Shown: positions 45,111 through 54,868, numbered from the stretch's first letter. The stretch: DNA of 64,000 nucleotides from Calothrix sp. PCC 7716 (GCF_019977735.1 NZ_AP025018.1:10110580-10174579), one strand, 5' to 3'. The notes: generated from the sequence alone by a model not told the origin. A program made the numbers and translations.

Positions 45111-46652
45111 TTAAGCTACTACTAAACTCTTATCCACCTGTAGAGATTCAATGTTGCTTACCTTGGATTCAATTGCTGTACCCTTAAAGAAATTAGGGTT
45201 AGCTTCGGTGTAGAATTTGTATGGATTAGCAAAGACATAAGACTTAAAGTCAGCTTCAGATATTACACCTTCTTTCACCAAATCCCAGCTTTCTGCTAAA
45301 GGTGCGGTGAGGTCGGGTACATCCCAGTGACCAACATCTGAAGAATAAATAGCGTTTATTTTCACTCCTAGAGGATTGGCTTTGTCGTTAAATGCTGCTG
45401 CGATGGTGCGGTCATCTGACTCAGAGCCAAAGAAGAAATTATCAACCCAACGGTCGCGAATGTCTTCAATTGTTTCAATGCCTGCTGCCCCAAAATCTTC
45501 TAGTTCGCTACCTACTGGCTGACGGCTATGACGATCGAAGGAAGAACCTAATACGCTCTTTGTCAATTCTTCTTTGCTGAGGGAATACCCTTTGGTAATT
45601 TCTTGACCGTAACGCTCAAATAGCTCGAATAGTTCATCCGCATTTGTTAGGTCAGGGTTATAGTTTTGTAGTCCCTTGAGACTGCGTTTGGAGAAGCGGT
45701 CTACCAAATGAATGTATACATGGGCGCCCCAATCTGCACCACCTTCGAGCATAGCTACACGCAACTGTGGAAAACGCTTTGTAACCCCTCCGAAAAATAG
45801 CGCTTTGGCAAATGCTTGTGACCCATCGGCAAAGTGACCGATGTGGTTATTCATATAGTTACTGATGGAAGAGCGTCCAGTCCAACCTTGGCTGCCGTAG
45901 TGGGTAGTAATGGGTACACCTAGCTCAACGACTTTAGCCCAGAAGGGATCATAGTCGTATTCGCTATCTATACCGTAGAAGTCCATGTAGTATGCATACT
46001 TACCGATTTCAGGAAATTCATCTGCTGGGTACTTATCTGCAATCGCCTTAATCGGTCTTTTTATTCCACCAGGAATATTAATGACTTTTAAGCCTAGTGT
46101 ATTTACTGCAAACTCTAACTCTTCAATCGCTTCTTGGGGAGTATGCATCTGAATTCCAGCTACTGGTGTTAAACGCGCGCTATATGGACGGTACAAGTCA
46201 GCATGATAATGATTTATGGCGCGTTGTAATGCTTGACGGTTTTCTTGTTTTTTTACTCCTGTTGGCGCCAAGACATTGTTAGGAAACAGTACAGAATAAT
46301 CTGACCCTTGCTCTGCTTGACGCTCATAGAATAATTCGGGCAAGGTGTAAGTGGCTAAATCTAGTGTATTGCGGGTGACTCTTGCCCACCAAGGGGAGCG
46401 AACTGTGCGGTTATACTGACGCTCTTCTGGAGTTTGTTGATACCAGTCTTTACCATCGGTTTTGGAGTTAAGACGAGAAGATTCTGCCTTGCGTAAATCG
46501 TCTACAAGCTTTGCACCACCGTAATTAGCAATATAGTCCTCTAAAGCAGGTGTAAAATCATTGGTGTGAACATCAGTGTCTATTACTGGATAATCGAGAG
46601 TTGCTTTGATAGCAGCAGAGCGGGAAGTTTTCAAACGGCTATATTCAGTCAT
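45111..46652 (-). CDS. Amidohydrolase-superfamily metal enzyme (ACMSD-like), copy 3
   Basis: 513 residues, a diverged paralogue of the enzymes at 22349 and 23948. It keeps YPVIDTDVHTNDF, VPITTHYGSQGW, LRVAMLEGGADWGAH and IYSSDVGHWDVPD. Internal differences (for example KYAYYMDFYGIDSEYDYDPFW) and a longer C-terminus suggest another substrate. AAGGAA precedes the ATG. It starts 33 bases after the DszA-type monooxygenase gene, so the two are co-transcribed, whereas copies 1 and 2 follow flavoproteins. Confidence 0.83.
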   Translation of the reverse strand: MTEYSRLKTSRSAAIKATLDYPVIDTDVHTNDFTPALEDYIANYGGAKLVDDLRKAESSRLNSKTDGKDWYQQTPEERQYNRTVRSPWWARVTRNTLDLATYTLPELFYERQAEQGSDYSVLFPNNVLAPTGVKKQENRQALQRAINHYHADLYRPYSARLTPVAGIQMHTPQEAIEELEFAVNTLGLKVINIPGGIKRPIKAIADKYPADEFPEIGKYAYYMDFYGIDSEYDYDPFWAKVVELGVPITTHYGSQGWTGRSSISNYMNNHIGHFADGSQAFAKALFFGGVTKRFPQLRVAMLEGGADWGAHVYIHLVDRFSKRSLKGLQNYNPDLTNADELFELFERYGQEITKGYSLSKEELTKSVLGSSFDRHSRQPVGSELEDFGAAGIETIEDIRDRWVDNFFFGSESDDRTIAAAFNDKANPLGVKINAIYSSDVGHWDVPDLTAPLAESWDLVKEGVISEADFKSYVFANPYKFYTEANPNFFKGTAIESKVSNIESLQVDKSLVVA

Positions 46653-46685
46653 GGTTTTTTCCTTAGCATTAATTTGTGGAAAATA

Positions 46686-48053
46686 TTAGCCTGCTAACAC
46701 CAATCTTTCATCGGTTTGTTGAGCAGTAAAGCGATTGTTTGGACGATGTAGTCCCAAATTTTCTCGTAACGTACTACCTTCATATTCGGTACGGAAAAGT
46801 CCGCGTTTTTGGAGTATGGGAACAACTAAATTCACAAACTCATCTAATCCTGTCGGTAAAATAGGCGGCATGATATTAAAACCATCTGCGGCGCCGTTAT
46901 TAAACCATTCTTCTAATTGGTCAGCAATACTTTCAGGTGTACCAATTATAGTACGATGACCTCGTGCGGTAGCTAGAGCCAGATACAATTGGCGCAGTGT
47001 CAAATTGCCACGAGCCGTTAAATCTTGAACTAGTTTAAGACGACTCTTATTATTGTTAGTTTCGTTTGGCAATTCAGGCGCCAAATCGTCTAACGAATAT
47101 TGTGACAAATCGAGATGTTTGTAATACCTATCTAGTATACCCCAAGCAACATCAGCAGGAATTAAAGATTGCAAAAATTCATACTTTTCTTGAGCTTCTT
47201 CCTCAGTACGTCCAATCACAGGGAAAGCTCCTGGCATGATTTTGAGGTCATCTGGAGAGCGTCCATATTTTGCCAATCTACCTTTTAGGTCAGCATAAAA
47301 TTCCTGTGCATCAGCTAAAGTTTGATTCGCAGTGAAAATAACCTCAGCAGTACGTGCCGCCAAATCTCGTCCAGCTTCAGAGGCGCCAGCTTGTACAATT
47401 ACAGGATAACCTTGAGGTGGACGACCAACATTCAAAGGACCTCTTATAGAAAAATGTTTGCCCTTATGGTTGAGTATATGCAGTTTTTCTGGGTCAAAAT
47501 AAATACCAGATTCTCTGTCACGGATAAAGGCATCATCTTCCCAACTATCCCACAACCCTTTAACTACCTCTACAAACTCTTCAGCACGTTCATAACGCAG
47601 ACTGTGGTCGGGGTGCTTATCGTAACCAAAATTACCAGCAGCATTCTCATTACCTGTAGTAACTACATTCCACCCTGCCCGACCTTTACTTAAATAGTCC
47701 AGCGAGGCAAACTTGCGTGCAAGGGTATAAGGTTCTTCGTAAGTCGTTGAAGCAGTGGCAATAAAGCCAATGTCTTTAGTGACAGAAGACAATGCAGAAA
47801 AAAGTGTAATTGGCTCGAAATGGGCGATTTTACCATTCCGACCCTGATTTTCGGAACTTATACTCCACACACCAGGACTATCCGCTAGAAACACTGCATC
47901 GAACAACCCACGTTCGGCAGTTTGGGTTATTTCTTTATAATGCTCGAAATTGAGACAAGCATCTGCTTGTGAATCAGGATGGCGCCAAGCTACCACATGA
48001 TGTCCGGTAGCTTGAATAAATGCACCTAAACGAAACTTACGTGTCTTGCTCAT
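46686..48053 (-). CDS. NtaA/SnaA/DszA-family flavin monooxygenase
   Basis: 455 residues. KFRLGAFIQATGHHVVAWRHPDSQADA at the N-terminus, DAVFLADSPGVW, GRAGWNVVTTGNENAAGNFGYDKH and YPVIVQAGASEAGRDLAART are diagnostic for the two-component LLM group with NtaA, SnaA and DszA. They use reduced FMN and oxygen to cleave C-N or C-S bonds, such as in dibenzothiophene sulfone. It is the first gene of the leftward operon at 39.5-48 kb. A TTAGATTATC site lies 151 bases upstream. Confidence 0.9.
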   Translation of the reverse strand: MSKTRKFRLGAFIQATGHHVVAWRHPDSQADACLNFEHYKEITQTAERGLFDAVFLADSPGVWSISSENQGRNGKIAHFEPITLFSALSSVTKDIGFIATASTTYEEPYTLARKFASLDYLSKGRAGWNVVTTGNENAAGNFGYDKHPDHSLRYERAEEFVEVVKGLWDSWEDDAFIRDRESGIYFDPEKLHILNHKGKHFSIRGPLNVGRPPQGYPVIVQAGASEAGRDLAARTAEVIFTANQTLADAQEFYADLKGRLAKYGRSPDDLKIMPGAFPVIGRTEEEAQEKYEFLQSLIPADVAWGILDRYYKHLDLSQYSLDDLAPELPNETNNNKSRLKLVQDLTARGNLTLRQLYLALATARGHRTIIGTPESIADQLEEWFNNGAADGFNIMPPILPTGLDEFVNLVVPILQKRGLFRTEYEGSTLRENLGLHRPNNRFTAQQTDERLVLAG

Positions 48054-48203
48054 CTGCTTTTTCTTTTCTTCCTCTTTATTGTTGTTACAAGGAACGATGA
48101 GGAGCTATCTGTAAACTAGGTCAAAAGCATATGCTTGTCATGTAATACATGCATACGCATAAAATCATGTACTGCAAATCACAAATCTATGATACTCTAA
48201 TTA

Positions 48204-48213
48204 TTAGATTATC
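48204..48213. promoter_or_regulatory. TTAGATTATC site
   Basis: Shares TTAGATTATCAAACA with 18550 upstream of the flavoprotein operon and TTAGATTATC with the symmetric MarR-operon site at 2996-3008. Confidence 0.4.
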
Positions 48214-48291
48214 AAACATTAAGTATTGCTAAATATTCTTCCACACTCGTAGCATAGGCATCTTGCCTGTGCAGTCAAAAAATATACCCGC

Positions 48292-48319
48292 GTAGAGACG
48301 CGATATATCGCGTCTCTAC
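48292..48319. repeat. 28-bp palindrome, GTAGAGACGCGATA type
   Basis: Perfect palindrome with arms GTAGAGACGCGATA and TATCGCGTCTCTAC. The centre differs from the copies at 4302 and 43484, but both halves changed together. Confidence 0.8.
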
Positions 48320-48400
48320 AATACATGGATTTAACAATTATACACATGAATTTTTTTGTAAAAAGCTTGTTATTTACAGAACACGATGCCATAATTAATG

Positions 48401-48432
48401 CTAAATACTAAAAATCGACCAATAATTAGTAC
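48401..48432 (+). promoter_or_regulatory. AAATCGACCAATAATTAGTA motif
   Basis: ACTAAAAATCGACCAATAAT followed by TAGTACTATG matches the motifs at 4331, 53949 and 58051 in AAATCGACCAA and in the following TAGTA. It lies about 110 bases before the MFS gene. Confidence 0.45.
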
Positions 48433-48539
48433 TATGTATTTAATTACTCCTGTACTAAGCTTTGATTAAAAATATGTGCTGTCAAATATCAAAAGCTAAT
48501 AGATGTTGAGCAAATAAACAGAATCAGGGTGCTGAGATA

Positions 48540-49734
48540 ATGTCTATCAGTAAGGTTAAGGCAGTATTAAATTTAAATTTTTTTGCCCTTGCAGTTTTCA
48601 CCAGCGGCTTGAATATTGTTATTCTTCAACTTGTTGTTAATTACGGTTTTGATTCGGAAATTGCTGGAAAGCTAACGACTATAAAAAGCGTCTTCACTAT
48701 AATTCCTTCTTTAGGGAGTGCTTATATTCTCAAGTTCGGGTATAAAAAATTAATGTTGCTTGGCTTACTAGGTGTAACTATAGCTAGTCTAATAATTGCT
48801 ATATCTAAAGACTTTTGGGCTGTAGTTTTACTATTTATTTTGGGAGGTCTATGTCATTACATTAATTAAACTATCAGTTTATTCTACGATTGGTTTTATT
48901 ACTAATGAGCGCAAAGAGCATACTAATTTAATGAACGCGATAGAGGGAGTGTATATTATCGGAGGATTATTAGGCCCGTTATTATTCTCATTCATGATTC
49001 AATGGTATTATTGGCAGAATGCGTATTTGATTATTGCGGTCATGACAGGAATAGCTGGTTTATTCTTACTCAAGACTAATATCAATGAAAGTGAAGTTGT
49101 TAATCAGGAATCAACACAACCTAAATTATCACAAACATTTACACTACTATATTACCCCTTAGTATGGGTATTTTTAATTTGTAATGTACTTTGTGGAATG
49201 CTTGAACTAGGTTACAAGACCTGGTTGCCTACATTTAACACACAAGTATTTCAGTTATCAGAAGCGCAATCTGTTTTATTCTTAAGCATCTTCTCTGGAG
49301 GAATGGCTCTAAGTCGCTTTTCAGTAGGGTATTTACAAAAGAATTTATCATGGCTGTCAATTCAGATAATTAACTTGGCTTCTGGATTTGTTTTAACGCT
49401 TATTGTTTTGATGGCTGCTTCTCAAAAACAGTACGCGCTGTTATTAGCTTTTATGTTAGCTTCAGTCGGATTATTTTTTGGTTCTATTTATCCAACTATC
49501 TGTTCAAGTATGCTCAGTCTTTTGCCAAAATATTGTCACGGCGCCATGACTGGATTGATTGTAATTTTTGGGCAAATTGGTATGACTTTAGGAGTATCAA
49601 TAATTGGATTCTTATCAAAAAAGTTTAGTATTCATAATGCTTTTTACATTACTCTAGTTCCAATGCTTATACTGCCAGTATTACTATTCGTTTACAACAA
49701 GCTTTCGTATAATTTCAATTTAGCTAAATCATGA
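48540..49734 (+). pseudogene. MFS transporter with a frameshift
   Basis: Begins SISKVKAVLNLNFFALAVFTSGLN and runs as a typical membrane protein to LFILGGLCHYIN, stop at 48869. The other frame reads ITLIKLSVYSTIGFITNERKEHTNLMNAIEGVYIIGGLLG and continues to 49734 with the remaining helices. The break lies near TGTCATTACATTAA (about 48852-48866), a one- or two-base indel. The joined product of about 395 residues is a 12-helix major facilitator. Its end overlaps the next gene by four bases, so the operon was once functional. The substrate is unknown. Confidence 0.78.
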
Positions 49735-51077
49735 CTAATTCCTCAATTTCTCAAACATCAGGGACATCAAGTACTTTCCAGTTTGCTGAACTCGCTAAAG
49801 ACACGGCTGTTGCTTTAATGATTCAAGCTACTGGTTTAGTTCTAATATATTTAGTTCAAGTGTTTTTAGCTCAATGGATGGGCAAAACTGAGTACGGCAT
49901 TTATGAATATGTCATGTCTTGGTCATTACTACTAGCTATTCCTGCTGAACTGGGTTTACCGATGACAGTTTTACGTTTACTCCCAGAATATAAGGTTAAG
50001 CAAGAATGGGGAAAACTGCATGGTTTAGTCCGTGGTAGTTGGTTGCTAGCGCTTTTGAGTAGTGTACTGTTAATTATTTTAGCTACAGGCGCCATTTTAG
50101 TTATGAATCATTACCATAGCTTTGTTTATGCAACACCATTATTATTCGGTATGGGATTAGTGTTGTTACAAACTTTGGTAAGATTTCAGCAAGAAACCGC
50201 GCGGGCAATGGAAAGTATTCTTACTGCCTTTATTCCATCGCAAATTATTTTTCCTATTTTGGTGCTTTGCGGTGGATTCGTGATGTTACATATCAATAAT
50301 TCCCTTACCAGTTTATCAATGATTGGTGTAGCAACACTTATGTTTTTGGTAGTGGTAGTATGCCAGTTAGGGTTATTGTGGCAAAAGTTAAATAAAGAAT
50401 TTGAAACTACTACTCCAGTTTATGCCTACCGTGAATGGTTAGGAATATCCCTAATTTTATTAATTCAGCAAGCATCTTTTGCGATTTTGAGTCAAATAGA
50501 TACTGTGATGATTGGTTCTTTTATTGGACCAGAAGCAGCTGGTATTTATAATGCTGCAGTCAAAACAGCAGCATGGACAAGTTTTGTGTTACAGATAGTG
50601 AATATGGTGGTTGCACCTGTATTTACAACTCTTTATGCCCAAGGGGATATTGAGGGGTTACAAAAAACAGTTTCTCGCGTCACAAATTGGATTTTCTTTC
50701 CAACTTTAGTTATTGCCTTGTTTTTATTACTTTTCACCCAGCCAATTCTAAGTCTTTTTGGAGCAGATTTTATTGAGGGAAGTTGGTCGCTGAAAATTTT
50801 GGTGATGGGGCAAATGATAAATGCCTTATGTGGTTCAGTTGCTATTTTGATGATTATGACGGGTCATCAAAAAAAGTCTTTACCAGTAGTTGCTTTTTGC
50901 GCTTTACTTAACATAATTTTGAACGCAATTCTAATTCCTTTATTTGGGATTTCCGGCGCCGCTATCGCAACTAGTTTTACAATGATTGTGTGGAACGTTT
51001 GGTTGGGTATTTTAGTGGTTAAATATATTAACGTGCGTCCTTCAATCTTGTATAGTCTTTTCCAATCTGGAAATTAA
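49731..51077 (+). CDS. Flippase/MATE-type membrane protein (polysaccharide transport family)
   Basis: 448 residues with about 12 to 14 hydrophobic helices. ALMIQATGLVLIYLVQVFLAQWMGKTEYGIYEYVMSW at the N-terminus and DTVMIGSFIGPEAAGIYNAAVKTA in the middle are typical of the Wzx-like flippase family in the MOP superfamily. It usually moves lipid-linked oligosaccharides across the membrane. The ATG overlaps the end of the MFS gene. Neighbouring glycosyltransferases are absent, so the substrate here is uncertain. Confidence 0.83.
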   Translation: MTNSSISQTSGTSSTFQFAELAKDTAVALMIQATGLVLIYLVQVFLAQWMGKTEYGIYEYVMSWSLLLAIPAELGLPMTVLRLLPEYKVKQEWGKLHGLVRGSWLLALLSSVLLIILATGAILVMNHYHSFVYATPLLFGMGLVLLQTLVRFQQETARAMESILTAFIPSQIIFPILVLCGGFVMLHINNSLTSLSMIGVATLMFLVVVVCQLGLLWQKLNKEFETTTPVYAYREWLGISLILLIQQASFAILSQIDTVMIGSFIGPEAAGIYNAAVKTAAWTSFVLQIVNMVVAPVFTTLYAQGDIEGLQKTVSRVTNWIFFPTLVIALFLLLFTQPILSLFGADFIEGSWSLKILVMGQMINALCGSVAILMIMTGHQKKSLPVVAFCALLNIILNAILIPLFGISGAAIATSFTMIVWNVWLGILVVKYINVRPSILYSLFQSGN

Positions 51078-51090
51078 CTTAAAAGTTGCA

Positions 51091-51325
51091 CGGTTGGAGG
51101 GCAATTTATTGATGCTTCAATTATTGGCCCCCACCACGTCAACCTAACCTTACCCGCATTTATGTTTCTGGTACACAAGCAGAGAAACTCGCAACGCTAC
51201 GGGACTTTGGATTAGATATTCGCGTCATTGGCTCATCAGTTGGTCAAGCTTCTGGGTTAAAAATGTGTTAAGCTGCCCTTACTAAAGGATTGACGGCAAT
51301 CAGTACAGAATTATTAATTGCAGAT
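51091..51325 (+). pseudogene. Fragment of a 6-phosphogluconate dehydrogenase-like protein (DUF1932 type)
   Basis: Reads GGQFIDASIIG, then after a missing C in a C-run near 51128 shifts to PPPRQPNLTRIYVSGTQAEK, DIRVIGSSVGQASGLKMC, TAA, and AALTKGLTAISTELLIADRR. The stop stands where Tyr (KMCYAALTKG) is expected. These motifs belong to the C-terminal half of NAD-dependent beta-hydroxyacid dehydrogenase-like proteins. N-terminal half and end are missing; the fragment joins a nitroreductase fragment at about 51326. Confidence 0.6.
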
Positions 51326-51521
51326 CGGCGCCAGAGAGTTATACCAAATTCCAGAAGATTATGAAGCTGTGACAGCGCTAACAGTTGGTTATCAAGGCGA
51401 CCCGCAGAGTCTTCCTGATGGGTTGCGGGAGCGAGAATTAGCTCCGCGCGTCCGCAAACCTTTAAAGGAATTTGTTTTTACCGGTCAATGGGGAAATGTT
51501 TCGCCTTTGTTAAATGTATAA
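51326..51521 (+). pseudogene. C-terminal fragment of a nitroreductase
   Basis: Encodes ARELYQIPEDYEAVTALTVGYQGDP followed by DGLRERELAPRVRKPLKEFVFTGQWG. This is the C-terminal part of nitroreductase-family FMN proteins; the FMN-binding N-terminal two thirds are absent. It is fused out of context to the preceding dehydrogenase fragment at a GGCGCC. Confidence 0.65.
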
Positions 51522-51547
51522 AATTAAATAAATTTTATGCGGAAAAT

Positions 51548-51575
51548 GTAGAGACGTTACATGTAACGTCTCTAC
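51548..51575. repeat. 28-bp palindrome, GTAGAGACGTTACA type
   Basis: Perfect palindrome with arms GTAGAGACGTTACA and TGTAACGTCTCTAC, a variant of the family at 4302, 43484 and 48292 with a different but still symmetric centre. It lies between convergent units and could terminate transcription. Confidence 0.8.
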
Positions 51576-51638
51576 AAGGTTTTGCACATCATATAAATAC
51601 CTCATTAACGCTAAATATGCTGTATTTTAATTAATGCC

Positions 51639-52925
51639 TTATGATGCAGTTAATTTGGATAAATTCTTAGTCGAGTTAATTTTTAGACGAATACAACTAG
51701 TTAAAAGTGGTAATTGCCCACCAAACCAGACAGATTCTGCAAAGCAAATAATACCACATGCAATTATTGTATTAGCGGCGCCTATATACTGCGCTATACT
51801 ACCAGCTAACAAGTTACCCAAGGGTTGCGTGCCGATGACAGCCAAAGTATATAAACTCATAACCCGACCTCGTTTATCATCCTCAACCAGAGTTTGAATA
51901 ATTGTATTACCCCCAGTAAGTTGCAGTATTCCGCCACCACCTATCACCACTAGAATCAGCACAGAAAGCCATAATTCTCTAGATAGCCCGAATGCGATTA
52001 GCCCAATACCAATTATGACTAAGGATAATGCTATCAACCGTTCTAAACCTAAGACTTGTCGGCGTAAACTAAGATAAACGCAAGCCAGAAGCGAACCTAC
52101 CGAACTGGCTGCCGTCAACAAACCCATTGTACCGCCATCGCCTTTAAGAATATCTGCTGCAAAAATTGGCAGAAGCGCCACGTATGACATTCCAGTCAAA
52201 CCGTTTAATGCTAACACCAACAAGATAACGCGAATAGGAAATATGCTGTAAACATAGCTGAATCCTTGTTGCAATTTTTGCCAGGTGTCATTATAAGATA
52301 AATTTGATTTTGGAGTTGGCGCCAGTCTCATTGCAGCTAATGTTAGTAGGGCTATAACGTAGCTCAAACTGTCGTATAAAAAGCAATATTTGGCGCCGAC
52401 CGTAGCAAGCAACATACCACCAATAGCAGGTCCAATTAACATCGAACTACTTAGTATTGCAGAATAAAGGGCGATTGCGTTACTTAAATCAGCACGGTCA
52501 TCTACTGTTTCAATGACTATTGCCGACCGAACAGGCATATCTAATCCCTTCAAAAATCCACCTAGAATTGCAACAATCATCAGTAACCGAAAATCGACAA
52601 ATCCTAAAAAGGTAAGCGTAGTTAAGGTAAATGAGACAATAATCCCTAAAATTTGCACCAGCATTAACAAATTTCGCCGACTCCAACGGTCGCACAAAAC
52701 CCCAGAAAACGGAGTGAGAATTAACGTGGGCAAAAATTGCAGAAACCCATTTAAACCTAATAGCCAAGCAGAATTAGTCAGGTCATAAATTAACCAGGAG
52801 ATAGTCACCTGGGTCATGAAAGTACCTGACAATGACAATATTTGTCCGCTAAAAAAAAGTCGAAAGTTACGCGATTTAAATGCAGGTAGATGCAAATAAA
52901 TGTACTTCTTCAACCAACTATTCAA
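51639..52925 (-). CDS. MFS exporter (EntS-like)
   Basis: 428 residues with 12 predicted helices. FKSRNFRLFFSGQILSLSGTFMTQVTISWLIYDLT near the N-terminus and FSGVLCDRWSRRNLLM (the loop 2-3 signature) place it in the EntS/DHA3 group of exporters for siderophores or drugs. The second-half loop is LVEDDKRGRVMSLYTLAVIG. It is intact and stands alone in the leftward direction downstream of the dienelactone hydrolase gene. Confidence 0.88.
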   Translation of the reverse strand: MNSWLKKYIYLHLPAFKSRNFRLFFSGQILSLSGTFMTQVTISWLIYDLTNSAWLLGLNGFLQFLPTLILTPFSGVLCDRWSRRNLLMLVQILGIIVSFTLTTLTFLGFVDFRLLMIVAILGGFLKGLDMPVRSAIVIETVDDRADLSNAIALYSAILSSSMLIGPAIGGMLLATVGAKYCFLYDSLSYVIALLTLAAMRLAPTPKSNLSYNDTWQKLQQGFSYVYSIFPIRVILLVLALNGLTGMSYVALLPIFAADILKGDGGTMGLLTAASSVGSLLACVYLSLRRQVLGLERLIALSLVIIGIGLIAFGLSRELWLSVLILVVIGGGGILQLTGGNTIIQTLVEDDKRGRVMSLYTLAVIGTQPLGNLLAGSIAQYIGAANTIIACGIICFAESVWFGGQLPLLTSCIRLKINSTKNLSKLTAS

Positions 52926-52967
52926 TTAATAATGCCTCCCTGATGAGTATTTTAAACTTATTAAAAC

Positions 52968-53801
52968 TTAAACACCTTGTTGCTTAAACCAATTTTGGAG
53001 ACGCTGCCAACCATCACGAGCTTCTTTTTCACGGTAAGAGGGACGATAGTCAGCAAAAAAGGCGTGAGGTGCTTCGGGATAAACTATTATTTCGGACTTA
53101 CTACTACTAGACTTGAGTTGTTCCTGTACTCGTTCTACTGTGTTCAAAGGAATACCTGTATCTTGACCACCATATAATCCAAGCACTGGAACTGTAAGTT
53201 TAGAAACAACATCTATGGGGTGCTTGGGTTGAAGTTCGGTAGCATCACCCACCAGGCGCCCATACCATGCCACACCTGCTTTCAACTTAGGATTGTGTGC
53301 CGCATATAACCAAGTAATTCGACCACCCCAACAAAAACCTGTAATCCCTACTCTATTACCATCACCCTTGGATGACTTCACAGCCCAATCAACTGTAGCA
53401 TCAAGGTCTGATAACACTTGAGCATCGGGTACTTTCGCAACAATTGGACGAATTTCATCAATATTACTCAACTTTGAAACATCACCTTGACGTATAAATA
53501 ATTCGGGTGCTATCGCTAAATACCCTAGCTTCGCAAGGCGCCGGGTAATATCCTGAATATGTTCATGTACGCCAAAAATCTCCTGAATTACCAAGATAAC
53601 TGGAAAATTTTCACCCGTCTCAGGTTGCGCTCTGTAAGCAGGTATTTCCCCATCTTGAACAGGAATTTTTACCTCACCTGCGACTAAACCTTGAGTATCA
53701 GTTTTAATCACGCTTGCTGAAATAGGTTGTACTGCAAGAGTAAAACCCGTCGTCAGAACTGCTGTTGCGATAAATTGGCGCCGTGTTATATCTTTTACCA
53801 T
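52968..53801 (-). CDS. Dienelactone hydrolase family protein with Tat signal
   Basis: 277 residues from the ATG at 53801, which has AGG eight bases upstream; the frame to 53849 is less likely. [19 protein letters not shown] is a twin-arginine signal, so the enzyme is probably exported. [19 protein letters not shown], the nucleophile Cys in GFCWGGR, Asp in YGGQDTGIP and His in APHAFFAD form the dienelactone hydrolase triad. It hydrolyses lactones or esters in breakdown of aromatic compounds; the exact substrate is unknown. Confidence 0.88.
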   Translation of the reverse strand: MVKDITRRQFIATAVLTTGFTLAVQPISASVIKTDTQGLVAGEVKIPVQDGEIPAYRAQPETGENFPVILVIQEIFGVHEHIQDITRRLAKLGYLAIAPELFIRQGDVSKLSNIDEIRPIVAKVPDAQVLSDLDATVDWAVKSSKGDGNRVGITGFCWGGRITWLYAAHNPKLKAGVAWYGRLVGDATELQPKHPIDVVSKLTVPVLGLYGGQDTGIPLNTVERVQEQLKSSSSKSEIIVYPEAPHAFFADYRPSYREKEARDGWQRLQNWFKQQGV

Positions 53802-53821
53802 CTTTTTACCTGAAGTTGATA

Positions 53822-53880
53822 CTTGTAGGTTAGGCATCTTGCCTGACAAGAGCGCACAGGCGAGACGCCTATGCTACGAT
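53822..53880. repeat. GTAGGTTAGGCATCTTGCC palindromic repeat
   Basis: GTAGGTTAGGCATCTTGCCT and GGCGAGACGCCTATGCTAC are imperfect inverted arms, a variant of the GGGCATCC repeat family. It lies in the divergent promoter region before the dienelactone hydrolase gene. Confidence 0.65.
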
Positions 53881-53885
53881 TTTTC

Positions 53886-53898
53886 TTAGATAACCTAA
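53886..53898. promoter_or_regulatory. TTAGATAACCTAA site
   Basis: A 13-base near-palindrome similar to TTAGATTATCTAA at 2996-3008, in the divergent region between the dienelactone hydrolase and CmcJ/NvfI-type genes. Confidence 0.4.
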
Positions 53899-53948
53899 TA
53901 ATTAGTTAAGCATAATTTTTTAAAAAAAGACTGTATAATAAAGTTAAA

Positions 53949-53977
53949 ATACGGTAAATCGACCAATAAGCCGTATC
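53949..53977 (+). promoter_or_regulatory. ATACGGTAAATCGACCAA motif with CCGTAT
   Basis: ATACGG and CCGTAT form a dyad around TAAATCGACCAATAAG, the best copy of the recurring motif. CCGTATCATAAT also gives a plausible -10 box. It lies about 28 bases before the ATG at 54005. Confidence 0.55.
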
Positions 53978-54004
53978 ATAATATTGTTTCACAGGATGTC
54001 ATCT

Positions 54005-54868
54005 ATGAGTCTGAATGCTCAAATCCTAGACAGTCCAGCTTTCGAGACACTTCCAGCGGTTGAAGCAGAACTTAGCTACTTGATACCAATGGTAGAAAAG
54101 CCTGTCAACTACACTTACGAACCGCCAGCAGGTATTCCTAGGCAAAATGGCAAGCACGAGATCAAGAAGATAGCAATTAGGGATGCTCGACCAATAGCAA
54201 AAAACTTCTCTTTAGACCGGGAGGGTTTTGCATTCGTCGCACATAATAGTAGTGTGCGTGATTTCTACGATGAAGAAGAAATAGGGCGTGTTTATTATCC
54301 TGAAGCCGAGCAACTGTTGAAAGAGATTACAGGCGCCAACCAGGTAGTGATTTTTGACCACACTCTCCGTAATGCTCGACGTTTGCAGCAGGGTGAAACT
54401 TGGATTAAAGAACCAGCCAAGCGGGTACATAATGACTTTACGGCAAAATCTGGTTACACGCGCGCCCGACTAGAGTTAGCGGCAAGAGGAATAGAAAATA
54501 TTGATGAACTACTGCAACAAAGGTTCGCGATAATTAACGTTTGGCGCCCGATAGCAACAGTTCAAGAGTCACCATTGACAGTATGCGACGCACGCAGCAT
54601 AGCTCCGACAGACCTCGTAGCAGGCGACCTTGTTTACCGCCATCGAACTGGTGAGACATACGCAGTCACATATAATACAACGCATAGATGGTTTTATTTT
54701 CCGCAAATGCAACAAAACGAGGCATTGTTAATCAAGTGCTTTGATTCTGTGGAGGATGGAATAGCCAGGTTTGCCGCTCATACTGGGTTTGACGACCCAA
54801 CGAGTCCATCAAATGCTGCACCGCGCGAGAGCATAGAATTACGAACATTCGTTTTCTATCCTAAATAA
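54005..54868 (+). CDS. CmcJ/NvfI-family oxidoreductase
   Basis: About 287 residues from the ATG at 54005 (MSLNAQILDSPAF), which has AGGA upstream; ATG 53996 and TTG 53984 are alternatives. RDARPIAKNFSLDREGFAFV, VVIFDHTLRN, RVHNDFTAKSGYTRARLE and INVWRPIATVQESPLTVCDA are family landmarks. HND may be the H-x-D iron motif with a later His in NTTHRWFYFPQM. Characterised relatives are mostly from fungal and actinobacterial secondary metabolism (cephamycin, meroterpenoids), so presence beside sulfur genes is notable. The reaction is unknown. Confidence 0.8.
   Translation: MSLNAQILDSPAFETLPAVEAELSYLIPMVEKPVNYTYEPPAGIPRQNGKHEIKKIAIRDARPIAKNFSLDREGFAFVAHNSSVRDFYDEEEIGRVYYPEAEQLLKEITGANQVVIFDHTLRNARRLQQGETWIKEPAKRVHNDFTAKSGYTRARLELAARGIENIDELLQQRFAIINVWRPIATVQESPLTVCDARSIAPTDLVAGDLVYRHRTGETYAVTYNTTHRWFYFPQMQQNEALLIKCFDSVEDGIARFAAHTGFDDPTSPSNAAPRESIELRTFVFYPK

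Larger units (their letters stand above)
48054..48539. other. Divergent promoter region
   Basis: About 490 bases between the DszA-type operon and the MFS gene. It holds TTAGATTATCAAACATTAAG at 48204 on, a CATAGGCATCTTGCCTGTG repeat near 48252-48272, the palindrome at 48292-48319 and the motif at 48401-48432. No gene is seen. Confidence 0.65.
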
